NCBI GenBank assembly: GCA_014904845.1
Contig: MU119221.1
Coordinates: 1 to 64,000 of the forward strand
Reading direction: 5' to 3'
Source of the DNA: Acephala macrosclerotiorum
Taxonomy: Eukaryota; Ascomycota; Leotiomycetes; Helotiales; Mollisiaceae
DNA: 64,000 bases
Both the position numbers and the translations under genes were made by a program. A model generated the notes under the pieces. The model saw only the letters and a program-made list of their open reading frames with translations, did no database searches and had not been told where the DNA came from. This document shows positions 22,849 through 34,452 of the stretch, piece by piece. Positions within the stretch are counted from its first letter, which is position 1. Every line of letters begins with the position of its first letter.

Positions 22849-23851
22849 ATTATTTATGAAAAAGTTGTCGTTGTCAGCATTCGTGTAGGAGAGTATGTAT
22901 AATTCGTCGCTGAGAATGCATAGCGTTTGGGAGCGGTGTATCAGAGTATGACCTTGGGGTCTAGATGCATAGGATCGAGCAAGATAATTGCTGCTTCGAA
23001 AATTTGGAAATCAAATTTTCAAACCCACAAAGCGATCAACCGTCTCAGTTTCGGCTTATTGGGTGAAGCGGCTTCGAACACCTAGCTCCAAGCTTCTCCG
23101 GGTCAAAGTTCTTCGCGTTCATGTTTTGCCAGCCAGAGGAATGGTTCGTTACTGTTTTTGCCCCAATTCTTGACGGTCCGGTCATTTTTGGACATTCGCA
23201 TCTTCCAGCTCCCTCCCATATTTTTCTTGGCGGGTGCGACTGAGTCAATGGACAATGAGAATTGACTCCGACATGCTGTTTCTTTGCCCCAACCTCAAGT
23301 ACTTCAACCGCAGCTCATGGGGTCATTTCTTTTTGCCCGCCCAGGACTTTTGCTACTGATTTTACTCATCTCGCCCTGTACTCCCGGAGCATATGGCGGG
23401 TGGACTCATGCGATATGCCTTGGACAGTTTGCAATCCGAGTGTGCCATTTCATGCACTGGTCGTGTTACTTTAGCAATATATATAATTTCAATACACAGT
23501 TCGAAGTATCACAGGAGACGTTTCAAAGATTCCTCGTGATAAGAAACAAAAGTCGGTCTAGGGCATCACCAAGATGTTTCCATATCGCGCGGTACCAAAC
23601 AGTCGGGATAGTTGGATGCCAACATGTGTATCACAACGACGTTGACAGGGGGTTTGCTTGCTACGCGAGGGGGCGCCTCATCCCGAATACCGGGGACGCC
23701 AGGCTGGGCCTGTGATCTTTGTGGGATCAATCAAAATTCGCCCCCAGGATCAGGTGGTCCGATGAATGATTTCTTGTTCATGCCCTCCTCCGAAGCATTC
23801 TTTCTTCGATGCCCCCCATCGGAAATAACCAAGCTCCAGGCCAAGACGGCT

Positions 23852-23875
23852 GGAAGTGGAAGTGGAAGTGGAAGT
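23852..23875 (+). repeat. (GGAAGT)4 microsatellite
   Basis: Four exact hexamer copies in gene-free sequence. Confidence 0.9.
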
Positions 23876-24165
23876 CGGTGTGGTTTTGTTATTCCTCCTT
23901 TCCATTCTCAGCGAGACAGGTGCCACGATCGGCCATCGTATCCTAAAAATGATAGATAGCATTCTCCGAATCCAAGAAGCAAAGTTCGCATGGGTACAGC
24001 CGTGCCGTGCCTTGCAGTACCGGGATCATCGTGGGGTTGGGTCAGTGGGGGTTCATCGGTGCATGCTGGAACAAACGTTCTAGAAGCCTTGTGGACGATT
24101 GGGCGCCGCGCCGCCGCAGCGCCCGCCGGCCAGCATCGGGATCAGCTGGACGGCTCTACGGCTCT

Positions 24166-24207
24166 AAGAGAGGAGAGGAGAGGGTAGGAGAGGGTTAGGA
24201 GAGGGCT
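24166..24207 (+). repeat. purine-rich AGGAG/AGAGGG array
   Basis: Imperfect iterations of AGGAGAGG with GGGTAGGAG and GGGTTAGGAG variants; one strand is almost entirely purine. Confidence 0.8.
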
Positions 24208-25886
24208 GGGATGCGGCTATCCCAGCGACGGCGAGATAGATAGATGCGGGCGTGCGATTACGGTATGTAATGGGAACTGGGAAGAACACGATCGAGGCAT
24301 CCTTGAGACGAGACGGACGTAAAGAATCGGGGGCGTGCGGTGATGCGTTGGTATCAAAGGACCGGCAATGAATGAGCTTCACACTCCAAGCGAGAGTCTC
24401 CATCGTGCTCGCTCGCTCGCTTTTCCCGTGGAATGCGGTGAGCCTCTCTGATGCCAAAGACACCGCAAGATACCGCGCCACCCACAGAGCCGTAGTGATA
24501 CGGCACGATGCTGCGAGAACTGAGCGGCCGGCTATACTACAGTACCATACGACTCCAGTTCGGTGCTCGAGGTCACACGACGCCTCCTTTGCGAAACGCA
24601 CAAGGAGGACGAGGTCAGCAGCTCAAGTCCTCCTCGCCAGAGACCTCCTCGTTTCAGGCCCGGGAGAGGTTCCGACGATATGATCACGCAAATTGTGCTC
24701 CTCTCCTGTACTGTAGTTCTTCCAACCCTTACCCCACCCTGGAACCTGGAAGCGACGCCAATTTGTCCAAGGCTTTGAGCGGAAACGGGAGGATTGCTGC
24801 GTTAGCATTCTGGCTTGTGATCAAACAGATACTGCTTGCGGTCGAGTCCACTGGCCTGGAGAGCTGGAGATCCGGACGTCCAGCCGAGCTCAAGGGGCGC
24901 GATACGATTCAGTAGTATCACGGTGAGAGTAGAGCGGTGAGCACGGAAGGACCGCTGGCAACAAACGTATCAAGATCCGACGGAGACTCTGGGTGATGGA
25001 CAGTGTTGACGACAGATCAGAGATGGAGGTTGCGCAGCGGCAAAAGACGCACCATGCAAGCCCATTCGACGAATCTCAATCCGTCCTCTACTATGCGTTG
25101 GAGGAGAGTCATGGCAAGACTCTCCTTGGGCCAGCAATAAAACAACCCAATATCGTCCAGCTATGGTACACGTACAGTAGAGTACCAGCCAAGTGCTTAC
25201 GTACCAAACTCCTTCGCTCTCGCCGTTAGGATCCTAGCTACGCTGGTGTGCTTTCTGGCTTGCTTTCTTCTGCCTGTTCTGGGAGGTGAAGTAATCCACT
25301 CGCTCTGACCACGAGGAGGATAGTCCAAGCCACGAGGCACAGAGCAAGCCTTCTTTTGAGCCGGAGATACCTTCAGCGCGAGAGCCAGAGCCGTGATGGA
25401 GAGGGACCCTGAACGGTTCCATCGGCAGTAGCAGCAGAAGCATCCATCACTTTTCGTCTTCCAAGCATCTCTCTCTCTAGACCTGGGATTCGTTGCATGG
25501 CAGAGAGGTCTTCGGTCGGTCGAGCACACCGGCGCAAGGGGTCGCGTCGTGAGAGGCGCCGTTCTGGTGGTGGTGATGGTGTGCGGGAGTGGGAGTGGCC
25601 GTGGGAGTGGGAGTGGAGGGGAGCGGCAGAGGAGATGGAGGAATTTGTCTCTTGGGGCGATTCTTCGGGCATTCTGGTCTAGAATCGAGCCCGCGCTCAC
25701 ACCGAGGCACCCTTGATGCACCCTAGAACAATCGTGCGAAGATTGAGCCGAGCGCTGGAGCTTCCCTGTAAACTTTACGCCCCCCGGCTCTGGTGGCCCC
25801 CCTGGTCAGAAATTCAGCGTTTGTACCTGTCACCGCGCCTCACCATCGCGCATCTCTTGCCTCGCTCACAAAACTTTCACTACTAC

Positions 25887-25929
25887 CACTCCAATCCACT
25901 CCAATCCAATCCACTCCACTCCACTCCAC
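25887..25929 (+). repeat. pentanucleotide CCACT/CCAAT array
   Basis: About eight 5-bp units alternating CCACT and CCAAT in the upstream region of the DUF1752 gene. The CCAAT units could fortuitously resemble HAP-complex sites. Confidence 0.85.
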
Positions 25930-26102
25930 GCCCACACTCTCTCCTCGAACTGCTCACCACTCACTCTTCTCCGCATCCTCACGACTTGTCAGCTGTCCGC
26001 CAGTCTGTCCCTACTCTGAATCGACCGTAAGCTGCCATTTCGCCCACAATACGCCCTCTGTCTTAGTCGATAGTCCCAATATCGTCATCCTTGCTGTTAC
26101 TA

Positions 26103-26120
26103 CTGCTGCTGCTGCTGCTG
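26103..26120 (+). repeat. (CTG)6 microsatellite
   Basis: Six CTG triplets in the presumed leader or promoter of the DUF1752 gene. Confidence 0.9.
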
Positions 26121-26723
26121 CCAATGTCATTTGGTACTTCTGTGTCCAATCACTAACAAATTATCCAAGTGCCCAGCCAGACACCTCGACTCCGACCAAG
26201 CAAAACATAATACCAGCTTCCTCTTCATTGTTCCACGACGCCTGTACAACTCTAATAACGATTAATTTTCTTCTCGAGCTACCAGAAAACAAAGAACCCG
26301 TCCGTCTGTATTCCGATTGTCTTCCGAAAAAAAAGAAAAGAAAAAGAAAAAGAAAAAAAACTCGAGATCTCGTCTCTCTCCATCTAATCCGCTGCCGACC
26401 TCTATCATTGTTTATTGCGAGCACAGTCCAGTTATTCCTGATCCCGGATATTTGTCAGGAGACTTTCTTCGAGTACTGGAAAAGAACTGTAGCATCATTC
26501 ATGCAAGCCTCGTTCTCTATTGTCTGGTCCGTGGAGCTTATAGAGCAGACCTCGAGTTCTGTTTCATCGCACCTTCCTTTTGTGGAACCCGAGAGGTCAT
26601 TCTCTGGATGCGGTTGCCTTGATTCTCGAAACCCTTTGACACAGCGCCTTTCTTGGTAGGCTTGCCTGCCTTGAAAGAGCTGCTGTCAAAGTCCCCTGTT
26701 CTGGCCTCGACTTACCAATCAAG

Positions 26724-28429
26724 ATGGCATTGATCCTACCTAAAGGTATAATTATCAACTCACCTCAGGTAATGGGGGACATTGAGAGGATAGATGGTTC
26801 ACCTCTGGACGATGCAGAAATCGCCAAGTTCTGGAAAGGTAACCTTACAACCTTCGTCTAGACTCGACTACGGTTCGATCTAACATTCGACAGTATATAC
26901 AACTACTCAACGAAGACTCCTCGACCCTACAGCAGAACGCCTAGAAAATTTGTGGTGGCGCATATGGGGCAGCCGCAAGAAGAATCTGAACGGCAAGACA
27001 GTTGCACGGCTCTTTGCCCAAATCTCTGATGGCGAGACCTTTGTACCACTGAGAGGACCCCCGAATCGTCATGAGGGGAGCCCGCCTTTGGTATGCACTG
27101 TCCATTTGCACAAACCGTGTCGTACTGAATCTGTCGTCTTAGACCACTGGCAGCCGCCTTGGATCCGGAGCGTCGAGTACCAACAACATTCAACGACCAA
27201 GTCATAGTCGACCAAGTACCACATCGTCATCTGCAGCATCACGAGCTCCGGGACCTATGCCACATCCGATTCTCAAGAAAACTCGAGGACCGTCTACGAC
27301 CGGTCCACGTCCGACGGCACGTTTTATCTCGCCTCATGAGTCGCCAGACGAAGGCTCAGAAAGCCCAAATACACATGTCGTCGTCCAGCCTCCTTCGCCT
27401 TCGCCCGAATCGCAGGATGCTAAGACGGACAAGAAAATCGCTGCTGTCCAAATCAAAAAGACCTTTGTAGCCTCAGCGAAGAAGAAGCGGCCTATAATAA
27501 TGAGACGTCAGAGCTCACAAACTTCGCAGTCATCCGCAGAAATAGCTGCTGCTGCGAGAGCATCCGACTCTGGGCAGTCCTCGGCTATCCAGTCGTCCTC
27601 GGAAAGGACTCCTCCCACGTTCACAGAGCAGGCTCGTGGCAAGGGACAAACTAAATTTCAAGAGAACTTTTCGCCCTCTATTGAGAAATCCGGTGGAAGT
27701 GCTCAGTCAAGTAAGAAGCGTGTCTCGCGAAGTGCCGACTCCAAACGCCCTGCGCAGCGGAAGTCCGCCAGCAAAAGCACAGATACTCCGCCAGAGACAG
27801 CCTTGTCCAGCGAACCAGGTCCCTCGACACAACTGCGCAGGATAGAGAATCTGCAAGAGGAAGAGGGTCTTGACTTTGCTGAGTTGACTGCGGAGGAGGT
27901 GGAGGAACTGGAGCTGCAACGAATGCTCTTGGAGGAAGCGAATGCACGGGTTCGAAAGCAGTCTCAGACGACTCACGCAACCCAGACTCGAACTCTTCCG
28001 GAAGCTGCAAATGATGGTCGGCGTGCCTCACGTGGGTCCAAATCGAACACAGCGCACGGAGCAGAGGGTTTGGGTGCCATGGGCTTTCTCCAATATGAGG
28101 CAAAAGGCACTAGTAGTGCAGCCCCTACACTTACTGCTGCCTCTGGGCAACTCAACCTGGGTAGTGTTGGCCACGAAGAAAGCCAGGCTTCAGACGCTGG
28201 GCTTTCATCAAAATTACATAAAGGCAAGGGACGAGATCCTAACGAATTGCAGCGAGTTGCAATGTTCGCAAAGAGGCCAGTACCACCGGTGCAAGTAGCA
28301 GCCAGTCCAGATGCAAGCGGTCCATTGAGCAGGAGCAAGAGTCAACTAACACTATTGCTGGAAAAGGATCGGGAACGGAGCAGCGGGAAGAAGTCCGACA
28401 AGGATCAAAGTCAAGGAAAGAAGAAATAA
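26724..28429 (+). CDS. DUF1752 (AreA GATA-like domain) protein
   Basis: Exons 26724-26838, 26894-27090 and 27143-28429; 532 aa. Residues about 30-66 form the DUF1752 domain first described in nitrogen regulator AreA: IAKFWKVYTTTQRRLLDPTA, then ERLENLWWRIWGS with Trp59, Trp60 and Trp63. There is no GATA zinc finger, so it is not AreA itself. The rest is Ser/Pro/Lys-rich and disordered, with a helical acidic stretch LDFAELTAEEVEELELQ near 320-340 and a C-terminal KSQLTLLLEKDRE that resembles short docking segments. Proteins of this type are uncharacterised; a transcription- or chromatin-linked role is inference. The start at MALILPKGI is preferred over a second in-frame ATG at 26772. Confidence 0.82.
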
Positions 28430-29481
28430 TGGAGGTTATTGCCTATCGAATGCGTGCCATGCCATTGGACATACCTTGGGACGGTGTTGTGACGGAAAAG
28501 TATTGCAGCGATTTGTTCAAAATTCACGGCCGGCATTTGTATCATCAGCGTTTGGCTTGGCTTTATGAACAGTTCCTTCGAAGGCGGATAAGTTTCACGG
28601 GGATACAGGTATGGATTGATTGCATAGCTACGGCGTTGAGTTGCTCTGAACAACAGAATCTCTTTAAGGAGATCCCAGGATTGGCTTGTAAATATATTAG
28701 ACCTGCTTAGGTTTTCAGTACGGTACATAAATTTATAAAATGTCCCATCCAGGGTGCCTCCACCTATCTTGTCGTGAGGCAGCAATTGCCGATGCTTCCT
28801 GCCTTCGCTCGTATACTTTATCTTCGAGAGAGCTTTGCGGAAACAAAGGAAGAGGGGCGGCGGTGGTTACCTTTCCCAAAAAATCATATGTCGCATCTAG
28901 CTACCTTTATGCACCATGGCATGTTGGACCAGAAAAGGATACTCCTCCCCCCCTCCTGGTGATTCCCTGCGATATCGAGATGTGTCTGTCGCCCTCTTTT
29001 TGGGGGCGCAGTTCTAACTTCTCAGCAAACACGGTGGATGAATAATCAGACACCCTGTTCGACGAATCCCGCGCGGAGGCTCGTTACTAGGTCGTGAAAG
29101 CGAGCAACCGAGCTCAATCTGCTTGGCGTCCAAATGACTCTGCTTTGTGTTGTGCAGTTGAAGCTCTTCAGCCTTCGAATTTCCTGCGAAAGGGTATCTA
29201 TTGCATTGAAGTAATGGGTTGAAATGCGTCTTGTAGCAGATTCTATCTATTATTTTCCGTCCAATTCTCTGGTTGGTACTACACAAAGCTGTGTTGTGGT
29301 TTCATGATACTGTGCCGCACTAGGTAGATTCTAAAAATGAGATATTAGGCACCTGTGCCTACATCCTTCGGCACTTGGAAGTCTTCTTCTTTCATGATTG
29401 TTTTCTACAAGTATTCACAATCTTTTATTCAATTTCAACAATTCTCCAGTCTTGATTGTTGGAAGTAAGAAAGTTGGCACA
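28430..29481. other. intergenic
   Basis: 3' flank of the DUF1752 gene and upstream region of the small membrane-protein gene. A 93-codon frame (28429-28710) overlaps the preceding stop by one base and has no recognisable domain; I treat it as chance. Confidence 0.5.
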
Positions 29482-30203
29482 ATGGTATTCTTCTTCCTCT
29501 CCCTCCGCGAATCCCAACACAGCGGCCGAATCGAACCCGACATCCCCTCCTCCTCAGTCAGCCTCCTCCCTTCCTCAAACTCAACCACGAAAGCTCCTCC
29601 TCGATGGCAAGGCTCCGAATTCCGAGAATATATCACAACTTGGGATACGTCGGATAGAGCAGCACTGTTTAGGAGGGCCGTTTGTATATTAGCGTTGGTG
29701 CTGCATTTGCCGATTAATGTGATCAGTATTTTGAGCTATGGGATTAGTTTTTGGATGTTTTGGGGGGTTGTTTTGAGTGTGTTGAATTTGTTTTGTGTGG
29801 GGTTTGCGTTATGGAAATTGGATGTTATGAGAGGGCAGAGGATTTTCTTTAATTCTATGTGAGTCCCTGCCAAGAAGATGCAGAAAGTGAAGTTAGACTT
29901 AAGATGCTGACTAGTGACAGATGGAGGAGACAGCACTTTGATTACGTTATCATGGGTCTTGTGATTGTCTATGGATTCTTCTTTGGGATGTTTCTGTTTG
30001 CGAAAATGAGAGTCGGTAGTTGTGAGTTAACGTCCGATCTCCTTCCACTTTAGGTGCCAGACAATTCGGCCAGATGGCAAAGCTAACTTGCAGTTCCAGG
30101 GACATGGTTCCTTCAATTAGGATGGCCCTGTACAATAGCAGCCGACATTGTCTGCTTCATCTCAGGCTGGGTAGCAACATGGAGAGATGTCAGCTTAGGA
30201 TAG
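29482..30203 (+). CDS. small multi-pass membrane protein, function unknown
   Basis: Exons 29482-29858, 29921-30021 and 30094-30203; 195 aa. The N-terminal 60 residues are polar with RWQGSEFREYITTWDTSDRA just before the first helix. Hydrophobic segments follow at roughly 75-95, 100-120, 135-158 and 165-185; the last contains the block WFLQLGWPCTIAADIVCF. No family was recognised. The splices (GTGAGT donors, CAG acceptors) keep one frame and connect helices of similar composition, which supports a real gene. Codons at the start are less certain: the same frame is open upstream but has no other ATG close by. Confidence 0.65.
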
Positions 30204-30820
30204 TCCTCTCAACTTTCATCTCAACTGGCCCTCTGCGGGCGACCGGCATTCTCACGGACACGAATCTGAATCTCGGTCGAAGCTTGGGATGATATGAGCG
30301 GGATTCGGAATGTGTTCATGCATGCATCCCATGACTCGGAGGCTGAGACACGAGTAAGCTCGCGACGAGGCTCTGGGACTGTCAGGTCATGTGCGGACAA
30401 AAGCAAGGGGAAGTGTTTCAGACGGGAAATATATGAATGTGGGGATTGCTGGTGGAGTCTAGACCAGTGCGGGGTAGAATGGAGGTATTCTTGTACCTTT
30501 CTAAGACTTTATTATTGCAAACATCAAAGGACAATTCCAACCCAACATTGAGGAGGATACTCGACTATGAAACCGACAACGCAGGATTTCTGCTAGAGAT
30601 TTTTGATGTCCGTCCTGCTTACAAAAGAAACTTTTCATATCCATATTTCCAATAGTCAATGAGTGGAAGGGACATTCGAAAGCTGTTGGACGAGCGTTCA
30701 ATTTTACAATATATAGAAAGGACAGAGAGCGAGGTCATTCGCAAAGGGGGAAGAGATATGAGAAGTAGAAAATGCGCTCGTATAGAAATACATTCGTCTA
30801 TCTTTGACTGGGGCCCCTCT
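30204..30820. other. convergent intergenic region
   Basis: The 3' flanks of the small membrane-protein gene and of the MCC beta gene. Nothing recognised. Confidence 0.5.
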
Positions 30821-32623
30821 CTACATTCTAAAGACTCCAAACTTTGTATCATTTGGCTCGTTCTTTCCACCCAATGCAGCCATCAGACTCAAGCCAAGGA
30901 CTCTCCGGGTATGGCTCGGAGGTATGATACCATCATCCTGCGTTTTGTTAGCAAGCATGCGTATCAATCTCAAGAGGTGGCTTACCCAGAGTCGAGCAGA
31001 TGAGAAGACCGCCTCACTTTCCCTCTCGATTCTCGCCTTCAGCTCCGGGTCAACGGCCTTACCCACAGTCTCCATGACGGCAGTTAGTTGCTCAGAACCC
31101 ATAACACCAATTTTAGCATTGGGCCACATCCATAGAAACCTCGGTCCATATGCTCTGCCACACATCCCGTAATTGCCCGCACCGTTGCTAGCACCAACCA
31201 CGACTGTGAATTTGGGAACGTTGGCACATGCCACTGCTGTCACGAGCTTTGCGCCGTTCTTTGCAATGCCTTCTCGTTCTGCGTCTGTGCCCACCATGAA
31301 GCCACTGATGTTTTGTAGGAAAATAAGGGGAATTTTTCGCTGGCAGCATAGTTCGATGAAATGTGCACCCTTCAACGAGGATGTGCTGAACAGGATTCCA
31401 TTGTTGGCAATAATACCAACTTTGTGACCATAGATAGTTGCGAAGCCAGTGACAAGTGTGCTTCCATAGTCACGCTTAAATTCTGAAAAAACACTACCAT
31501 CCACGATCCTGCCGATGATCTCGTGTATTGGTAGAGGTTTCCTCAGATTCGTACTCGCAATTCCAGTCAACTCCCCCGGGTCGTGTAGAGGTTCTTCATA
31601 AGCTGCCTTGGGTGGAAATTCTTCCTTTGGCCAATTGAGATTGCTGATTGATCTTCTCGCGAGAACGAGAGCATGTGCATCGTCCACAGCAAGGTAGTCT
31701 GTAACACCGGAGACAGATGTGTGCATCTTGCCTCCTCCAAGATCTTCTGCACTCACAACTTCGCCTGTTGCGGCTTTGACTAGGGGTGGTCCTGCCAAGA
31801 AGATGTGACCTTGACCATCAACGATGATGCTTTCGTCTGACATGGCAGGAACGTAAGCACCGCCAGCAGTACATGGTCCCATCACAACAGCTATCTGAGG
31901 TATTCCCAGGGAGCTCATCCTGGCTTGGTTGAAGAAGATTCGTCCAAAGTGGTCTCGATCCGGGAACACATCAGCTTGATGTGGGAGATTTGCTCCTCCA
32001 GAGTCTACTAAGTATACACAACTGAAGATATTTAGTCTCAGCGAACTCCAAACACAAGGCGAATCTTACGGTAGTTTGTTCTCTTGGGCAATTGCCTGAG
32101 CCCTCAAGTGCTTCTTCACCGTAATTGGATAGTATGTTCCTCCTTTTACAGTACTGTCATTAGCAACAATCATGCAAGTAACTCCTTCAATGACCCCAAC
32201 GCCTGTTATTATGCCTCCAGCAGGTACTTCAGCTTCGGGATAGAGTTCGTGACCAGCTAACGCAGAAAGCTCTAGGAACGTAGTCCCCGGATCAATCAAT
32301 GCTGTGATGCGATCCCTTGGAAGCATTTTCTTCCTTGCGATATGCTTCTCTCGTGCCTTTGGCGGACCCCCTTGTTGTATTTTCCTCGTCAGCTCCTCTA
32401 GCCTCGCCATAACTTCCCCCATCTGCCTGGCATTCTCCTTATATTCTTCGGAGGACGGATCGACAATAGTGGGTAGTATTGAGATAGCTTTAGCTTGGTG
32501 AGGAGGCGTATACGCTGCGATGTATCGGCATGAAGCTTGTGGAAGGAGGGGAGTTCGAGGACAGAATTTGGCAGCTCGCCGCGAGAGTTTCAACAGTTGT
32601 TTCGAAGACCGAAATGTAGACAT
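30821..32623 (-). CDS. mccB: methylcrotonoyl-CoA carboxylase beta subunit, mitochondrial
   Basis: Exons (minus) 32070-32623, 30986-32021 and 30821-30937; 568 aa. This carboxyltransferase subunit moves CO2 from biotin (on the alpha subunit) to 3-methylcrotonyl-CoA in leucine breakdown in mitochondria. A basic presequence ([20 protein letters not shown]) precedes the conserved core: [57 protein letters not shown] and the end SSARLWDDGIIPP. The second intron (30938-30985) is 48 nt, a multiple of three, and has no stop, so its retention would insert 16 residues at a conserved site. The gene is divergent from isovaleryl-CoA dehydrogenase, the step just before it. Confidence 0.95.
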
Positions 32624-32867
32624 TGTGTCTGAATTTCAATGCTGAAGATTGCAGCAGCAGAGAAGGGAGATTCTACATGAAATTCATAGGCACTCGTACT
32701 TCGTTGACCCGGAAAGCCGTGGATAAGCGGAACTGACAGGGATTAACGCGGGGGAATGGGGTCCGGCAAGAATTATGCGGGTGTACTTTCACAAAGCCGA
32801 GTTCCTCCTAAGAACAACCAGAGCCATGTAGTCAACGTTCTACATCGTCCCAAAATATCTGTACAAC
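32624..32867. promoter_or_regulatory. shared divergent promoter of mccB and ivdA
   Basis: These 244 bp separate the two start codons. At 32711-32720 lies CGGAAAGCCG, a CGG-N4-CCG palindrome of the type bound by dimeric Zn2Cys6 factors. A second CGG lies nearby (32729-32731). Co-regulation of the leucine-degradation genes is known in Aspergillus; use of this particular site is inference. Confidence 0.5.
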
Positions 32868-34154
32868 ATGTCGACAGCGAGGTGTCTTCGATCAGCAATC
32901 GCCCGACCTGCATTACGCTCCTATACCAAACTTCAGTTCGTAACATCTATCCAATGCCGACATGCCTCTTCGAAGCATCCCAAGGGCTTCGAGCCACCCT
33001 CTTCCTCAGACCTTGACGAACTTCGAGAACGAGTACAGGAATTTACGAGACGAGAGATAAACGAAGAAGTAGCCTCCCATACAGATAAATCAAATGCCTT
33101 CCCAAACGAAATGTGGCAGAAGCTCGGAGATGCTGGCTTCCTGGGAATTACTGCAGATGAGGACGTTGGTGGACTCGCAATGGGATACCAAGCACATTGC
33201 GTGGTGATGGAAGAGTTATCAAGAGCTTCAGGGTCAATTGGTCTCAGCTATGCAGCACACTCACAACTGTGTGTCAACCAATTGCAACTGAACGGCAACG
33301 CGGAGCAGAAGCAGAAGTTCCTGCCAGGCTTGATTGCTGGTACAAGCATTGGTGCTCTTGCAATGTCTGAAAGTGGAGCTGGAAGCGATGTTGTCAGCAT
33401 GAGGACTACGGCCAAAGCCGTTGACGGTGGCTATGTGCTGAATGGCACCAAGATGTGGATCACGAATGGGCCTGATGCAGACGTGATCGTGGTATATGCT
33501 AAAACTGAGCCGGAAAAGGCATCGAAGGGCATAACTGCTTTCCTTGTCGAGAAAAACTTCGAGGGATTCAGCTGTGCGAGGAAGCTGGATAAAATGGGTA
33601 TGCGTGGAAGCAATACTGGAGAGCTAGTGTTCGATGGAGTCTTCGTCCCGAAGGAGAACGTCCTTGGCGAGATCAACCGTGGAGTCAAGGTCTTGATGGA
33701 AGGTTTGGACCTTGAGCGTCTGATCCTTAGTGCCGGTCCGCTTGGAATCATGCAAGCAGCTATGGACGTCACGTTACCCTTCACTCACCAAAGGAAGCAA
33801 TTTGGAACTCCAATTGCACACAATCAACTTGTCCAAGGCAAGCTTGCAGATATGTACACAAAACTCCAAGCAGCTAGGTCATACACTTATGACACTGCAA
33901 GAAAGGTGGACGAGATTGGCCAAATCCGAACTCAGGATTGTGCAGGTGCCATTCTCTACGCGGCAGAAAGAGCGACCGAATGCACCCTTGACTGCATTCA
34001 ACTCCTCGGTGGGATGGGATACGTCGAGGAAATGCCAGCTTCAAGGCTGCTGAGAGATGCAAAGCTGTACGAGATTGGGGCTGGAACTTCTGAGATCAGG
34101 CGGATGGTGATCGGACGGGTATTTAACAAAGAGTACAGCAGCTATGCATCATGA
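32868..34154 (+). CDS. ivdA: isovaleryl-CoA dehydrogenase, mitochondrial
   Basis: Intronless, 428 aa. An FAD-dependent acyl-CoA dehydrogenase that converts isovaleryl-CoA to 3-methylcrotonyl-CoA, passing electrons to ETF. An Arg/Ser-rich presequence (about 1-35) precedes the acyl-CoA dehydrogenase domains: LAMSESGAGSD, KMWITNGPDADV, RGSNTGELVFDGVFVP, and QLLGGMGYVEEMPASRLLRD near the end. Glu283 in GLDLERLIL is at the position of the catalytic base specific to the isovaleryl enzyme; other acyl-CoA dehydrogenases carry it elsewhere. Together with the divergent mccB it forms two consecutive steps of leucine catabolism; the alpha (biotin) subunit gene is not in this window. Confidence 0.96.
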   Translation: MSTARCLRSAIARPALRSYTKLQFVTSIQCRHASSKHPKGFEPPSSSDLDELRERVQEFTRREINEEVASHTDKSNAFPNEMWQKLGDAGFLGITADEDVGGLAMGYQAHCVVMEELSRASGSIGLSYAAHSQLCVNQLQLNGNAEQKQKFLPGLIAGTSIGALAMSESGAGSDVVSMRTTAKAVDGGYVLNGTKMWITNGPDADVIVVYAKTEPEKASKGITAFLVEKNFEGFSCARKLDKMGMRGSNTGELVFDGVFVPKENVLGEINRGVKVLMEGLDLERLILSAGPLGIMQAAMDVTLPFTHQRKQFGTPIAHNQLVQGKLADMYTKLQAARSYTYDTARKVDEIGQIRTQDCAGAILYAAERATECTLDCIQLLGGMGYVEEMPASRLLRDAKLYEIGAGTSEIRRMVIGRVFNKEYSSYAS

Positions 34155-34452
34155 GGAAACTGCGGGGCTAGGCATTTACACGGCGTTCTGTCTTAGGCAG
34201 GGGCTCTTAGGAGCTCAATGCAGTACAATTTCAATGCATCGTCAAGGGCTAAATCCCGAGTTTATTCAACTGAACACTTAAATTAAGTGATAGACAGTAC
34301 ATGTTCATTCTAAATATATGCAACTTGGCCATTCCATATCTCAAATGCTTCTGACCAAAGAAAACTACCTATTGTTTCAAGCTCATATGACTTAACTGGG
34401 TGCCGCGAATCCTTCCATCATGTCGTTGAAAGTCGGACATTGTACCCCCTAA

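Larger units (their letters stand above)
22849..26723. other. 3.9-kb gene-free region rich in simple repeats
   Basis: No gene is supported. Open stretches exist on both strands (for example 25197-25721 minus and 25793-26659 plus), but they are composed of Pro/Ser/Arg or mixed low-complexity translation and have no domain. The stretch holds GGAAGT repeats, a purine-rich AGGAG array, CCACT/CCAAT repeats, six CTG units and an A/G-rich tract. The last kilobase is CT-rich and is probably the long promoter and leader of the DUF1752 gene. Confidence 0.55.

Noticed and set aside
25793..26659. 288-codon open frame on the plus strand upstream of the DUF1752 gene
   Set aside because: Its translation is Ser/Pro/Leu-rich from CT-rich DNA, begins at a non-ATG codon and shows no domain; it looks like leader or promoter sequence.
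26731..26775. Possible 23-nt intron in the first exon of the DUF1752 gene
   Set aside because: Too short for a fungal spliceosomal intron, and the frame is open through it.
28429..28710. 93-codon frame overlapping the DUF1752 stop codon
   Set aside because: Probably 3' UTR; no domain and no second supporting feature.
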